This document shows positions 61,968 to 64,000 of a stretch of 64,000 nt of DNA, in pieces. Origin of the DNA: Hydractinia symbiolongicarpus (lineage: Eukaryota; Cnidaria; Hydrozoa; Anthoathecata; Hydractiniidae). The translations under genes and the position numbers were made by a program. The stretch is taken from the NCBI RefSeq assembly GCF_029227915.1, contig NC_079887.1, positions 6,136,001 through 6,200,000 on the forward strand, given 5' to 3'. Below the pieces are notes generated by a model, which saw only the letters and a program-made list of their open reading frames with translations, made no database searches and was not told the DNA's origin. Each line of letters begins with the position of its first letter. The first letter of the stretch is position 1.

Positions 61968-62222
61968 TAAAGCGTTTGTATTCGCCATATTCTATATCTT
62001 GCATGTAAAATACAAAAGTAAAATATAAAACTGTAAATATCTAAAACTTTTGTAGGGTCTGGTATAACCGAGAAAATGAAATATTGGGGGAGGGGGGGGG
62101 TGGTAAGTAGATGATGACGTAATTTTGGGATGGGGTCGACCAAATGATTACGACTGATTACATGGGGGAGGTGGGAGTAGAAATTAGGCAAAAAATTGAT
62201 TACCTAATATGTGAACGCTCCC

Positions 62223-62446
62223 TATGGCAATTCATTTTTTTGGAAACGATATAGCTAACTAAATATCTATATAATGGGTATTCCTAATCAAAACAGAATA
62301 ATCTCAATTATTGTGTTTGGGCATGTCACAAACAATTTTCCTATATACTTAGTAGCCAGCAGCTAACCTTGGTGTCTAGATGATCAAGTATACCTGCCTT
62401 TTTTGACATGACATTGTGCTGTATAAATGAAAATGATGAATGTATG
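62223..62446. other. Intergenic, AT-rich
   Basis: No gene, RNA or repeat was recognised between the outer MITE and the SINE-like copy. Confidence 0.5.
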
Positions 62447-62621
62447 CAACTCTCCCCTCCACGATTCAAAAATTACTATTATTCTCAATACAGCTATAGC
62501 ATTTAGTCATGATTACCTGGTTATTGTAGGTGCAAGATAATTTGTTTTTCTCTGCCCTGTCCAGGATTTGAACCTGGATCTCTCATTTACATGAGTATCA
62601 TAGCCGTTAGACCAACAGGGC
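62447..62621 (-). mobile_element. tRNA-headed SINE-like element, copy 2
   Basis: Read on the minus strand, the element starts with the tRNA-like head (62,621 to 62,554). It continues through a body containing GAGAAAAACAAATTATCTTG and CCAGGTAATCATGAC, and ends near GGAGGGGAGAGTT at about 62,448. Body segments (the AAAAACAA(T)TTAT part, CCAGGTAATC and AGGGGAGAGTT) are also present beside copy 1, though there the last part is about 540 bp away. The total length of about 175 bp with an A box and B box in the head is typical of a tRNA-derived SINE. No poly(A) or simple tail was seen. Confidence 0.6.
62554..62621 (-). tRNA. tRNA-Pro-like sequence with shortened anticodon loop (SINE head, copy 2)
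   Basis: This copy folds better than copy 1: the acceptor GCCCTGT/ACAGGGC is perfect and the T stem CCAGG/CCTGG is perfect. The D arm GTCTAACGGCTATGAT is like tRNA-Pro. The anticodon stem CTCAT/ATGAG again closes a four-base loop (GTAA). The shared loop shortening in two copies that differ elsewhere shows it was in their common source. A functional tRNA is unlikely. Confidence 0.6.
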
Positions 62622-62955
62622 ATGAATAAATATATATACAAAAGTTCACAGGTGCACATTTCAACAAATAACTTGTTATAAATAAATAATTTTTATGATA
62701 AATTGGGTAATTTTTATTTTCTAAAAAAGAAAATTTTCCTTCAATATTCTTTTTGGCGGTAAAATAAGGTATGGTCTGTAAAATATACTAAATATCATTA
62801 TAACAAAGTTCTGCTAAAAAGAATATAAGTTTTAAGACTTCTCCAATTCTTAAAACATGTACTCCAATATTGGCCACAACAAATAATAAGATCAAAATTT
62901 GAAAATATATATATAAACAAAACCAAAGCAAAAAAAAGATTTGATTTGAGGACAT
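62622..62955. other. Intergenic, very AT-rich
   Basis: Nothing was recognised apart from a perfect 12-base palindrome GGACATATGTCC at about 62,950, which contains the ATG of the following ORF. Confidence 0.5.
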
Positions 62956-63234
62956 ATGTCCCTTCTATATATTATTAATATTCCATGGGCCGGTGACACA
63001 TTTTATTTGGACAATGATGCTAGAATGGTATCTGGCAATGCTGTATATACAGTTAAGGTCAAGTTACAGAAAGGGAAATTATTTCCCGGTGTAGAAATTA
63101 TGAGATTTCCCAATTGCAAGTTATTTTTGATTTCTGAAAGGTGTTCTGACTGCAAAAATGAATGTGATATAGATGATTGTACAAGAAGCGCTTGTCTGGA
63201 TTTAGATGAGTTACAGCACGACTTAATATTTTGA
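62956..63234 (+). CDS. Hypothetical small protein with a C-terminal cysteine cluster
   Basis: This is a 92-codon ATG-to-TGA frame with clearly higher coding-like complexity than its AT-rich surroundings. It begins MSLLYIINIPWAGDTFYLDN, has an alternating hydrophobic/charged middle (VYTVKVKLQKGKLFPGVEI), and ends with a cysteine cluster CSDCKNECDIDDC then SACLDLDELQ. No signal peptide, membrane segment or known domain is recognised. It may be a complete small gene, one exon of a larger gene whose splice sites I cannot see, or a transposon fragment. A reverse-strand ORF (63,003-63,263) overlaps it and is considered a shadow. Confidence 0.35.
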   Translation: MSLLYIINIPWAGDTFYLDNDARMVSGNAVYTVKVKLQKGKLFPGVEIMRFPNCKLFLISERCSDCKNECDIDDCTRSACLDLDELQHDLIF

Positions 63235-63390
63235 TTTGCATCCACACCAATGGACATGTGCATGCATATGCACAGGCAGGAAATATCTTATAAATGAACA
63301 GAAAAATGTTTGTTTTTGGAAAAACTAGCTACCAGTGTCTGTATTAGCTAATCCACAGTTCGTTCCGGGCACAATATTTCACGAGCCAAT
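63235..63390. other. Intergenic
   Basis: No feature was recognised. The alternating CATGTGCATGCATATGCAC near 63,254 is a short purine-pyrimidine alternating tract. Confidence 0.4.
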
Positions 63391-63443
63391 GATATTACAT
63401 TCTGTTTATAATCTGACGAATTAGAATCCGTAAAAATATGGCA
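63391..63443 (+). repeat. ~52-bp interspersed repeat, copy 2
   Basis: GATATTACATTCTGTTTATA, then ATCTGACGAATTAGAATCC and GTAAAAATATGGCA, are the second direct copy of the segment at 61,105-61,156. Confidence 0.85.
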
Positions 63444-63465
63444 CCTAGTTTGGTATATTTAGCAC

Positions 63466-63946
63466 GAGGGTGCCGATAAGCCGCATACGCCGTAAAAAGT
63501 GCGGGCGTTTTCGGGCGAGTTCGGCGTTTTGAAAAAAATTCAGGTATTTGCCCGAAAAAACCCGCATAGTCCCGTACAATGCCCGAAAAAAAAAAGATTC
63601 ACCACAAATGACTCTCGAAGAATTATTTAAAAAAGTATAAAAATTAAAATGAACTATGTGATAGCGAAGTTCTTAAAAGAACTGTTTTTTATGATTTGTG
63701 ATAAGATTTACTTGATAAATAACTTATATATAAACTTTATTAACTCCTTTCTCTTCAAACGCATTCTTTTAACTGTCGTCCGCCATGTTTATGTTACAAG
63801 GTGTTGCATTTCGGGAATGTTCCGCGCGAGTTCGGGCGTGTTCGGGAAAGTGCGGGCGGTTTCGGCCGACAACCGTCAATTTAATTCGAAAAGTCGCCCG
63901 AACTTGCCCGTATATATGCGGGCGTTTGCGGCTTATCGGCACCCTC
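63466..63946. mobile_element. 481-bp MITE with GAGGGTGCCGATAAGCC termini and GC-rich subterminal repeats
   Basis: The left end GAGGGTGCCGATAAGCCGCA and the inverted right end share 25 of 26 bases. Just inside both ends are clusters of GCGGGCG, TTCGGGCG and GCCCGAA motifs in opposite orientations, giving GC-rich arms around an AT-rich core. No clear target-site duplication is visible (left flank TTTAGCAC, right flank TTTATTTAG). The ORF at 63,649-63,999 crosses its right end and is an artefact. Superfamily unassigned. Confidence 0.85.
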
Positions 63947-64000
63947 TTTATTTAGCTAGAAAATCTGAGCCACTAAATTATGTTTTATGCTTTAGCTAGG

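Larger units (their letters stand above)
61198..62222. mobile_element. MITE with GGGAGCGTT termini, interrupted by a nested MITE
   Basis: The left end GGGAGCGTTAACATATTAC and the inverted right end (GGGAGCGTTCACATATTAG on the reverse strand) form terminal inverted repeats of about 26 bases with two mismatches (GTAATCA follows in both). Both sides are flanked by TAT (61,195-61,197 and 62,223-62,225), a probable 3-bp target duplication. Without the nested 641-bp element and its extra target copy it would be about 380 bp. Both arms are G-rich on the + strand (GGGGGAGGGGGGAGGGG near 61,269 and a similar run near 62,083). It has no coding capacity, and the superfamily is not assigned. Confidence 0.85.

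Noticed and set aside
61967-62191. 74-codon minus-strand ORF
   Set aside because: Lies across the outer MITE's right arm and has no recognisable domain.
63649-63999. 116-codon ORF at the right edge
   Set aside because: Crosses the right end and GC-rich arm of the 481-bp MITE and continues into the flank; the arginine-rich part is the translated subterminal repeat.

Overview
This is a eukaryotic genomic window, most probably from an invertebrate animal. The evidence is long satellite DNA, a CR1/Jockey-type non-LTR retrotransposon, PIF/Harbinger-type and other MITEs, GT-AG introns, and an OTU-domain gene with a retrotransposon-style 2A leader. The AT-richness and the repeat styles would fit a cnidarian or sponge-like genome, but I cannot name the species. 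There are no bacterial or viral genes.

About 85% of the window (1-54,709) is one satellite array with a basic monomer of about 373 bp, all in one orientation and roughly 145 monomers long. It is hierarchically organised. Trimeric higher-order repeats (HORs) of 1,119 bp occur near 2.6-4.9 kb and at 9.7-14.7 kb. A segmental copy at an offset of about 2.94 kb covers roughly 4.95-10 kb. Dimers of 746 bp fill 14.7-16.9 kb. Four almost identical 2,487-bp units (about seven monomers carrying two fixed internal deletions) fill about 16,875-26,845. The right half (28.8-54.7 kb) is more diverged, with dimers, a duplication at an offset of about 6.97 kb, recent monomer doublings, and a forward/inverted/forward template-switch scar at 53,751-53,850. 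Open reading frames inside the satellite are accidental. A 5'-truncated CR1/Jockey-type retrotransposon (27,770-28,828, + strand) sits inside the array. It starts just before the reverse transcriptase YADD motif, has one in-frame stop, and ends in a short GAA tail.

The array ends at about 54,709 in a T-poor, GGCA-rich minisatellite (to 55,165). The last 8.8 kb is gene- and transposon-bearing DNA. It holds: two tRNA-Pro-like SINE heads on the minus strand (55,794 and 62,554) sharing a shortened anticodon loop; a degenerate MITE; a small three-exon minus-strand gene (56,842-57,488) encoding a coiled coil plus RGG tail with one in-frame TAA; isolated terminal-exon-like stretches; two intermingled minisatellites; and the most notable gene, a minus-strand reading frame (59,618-60,637) encoding a hydrophobic leader, a perfect 2A ribosome-skipping motif (DIESNPGP) and a complete OTU cysteine-protease core. 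Further right are a Harbinger-type MITE nested inside another MITE, with a decayed transposase N-terminus still readable in three frames, a small cysteine-containing ORF, and a third MITE with GC-rich subterminal repeats.

Layout suggests the edge of a large satellite block (centromeric, pericentromeric or other heterochromatin; the sequence cannot say which) meeting repeat-rich euchromatin. The genes do not form a pathway; the 2A-OTU gene looks transposon-derived or domesticated.
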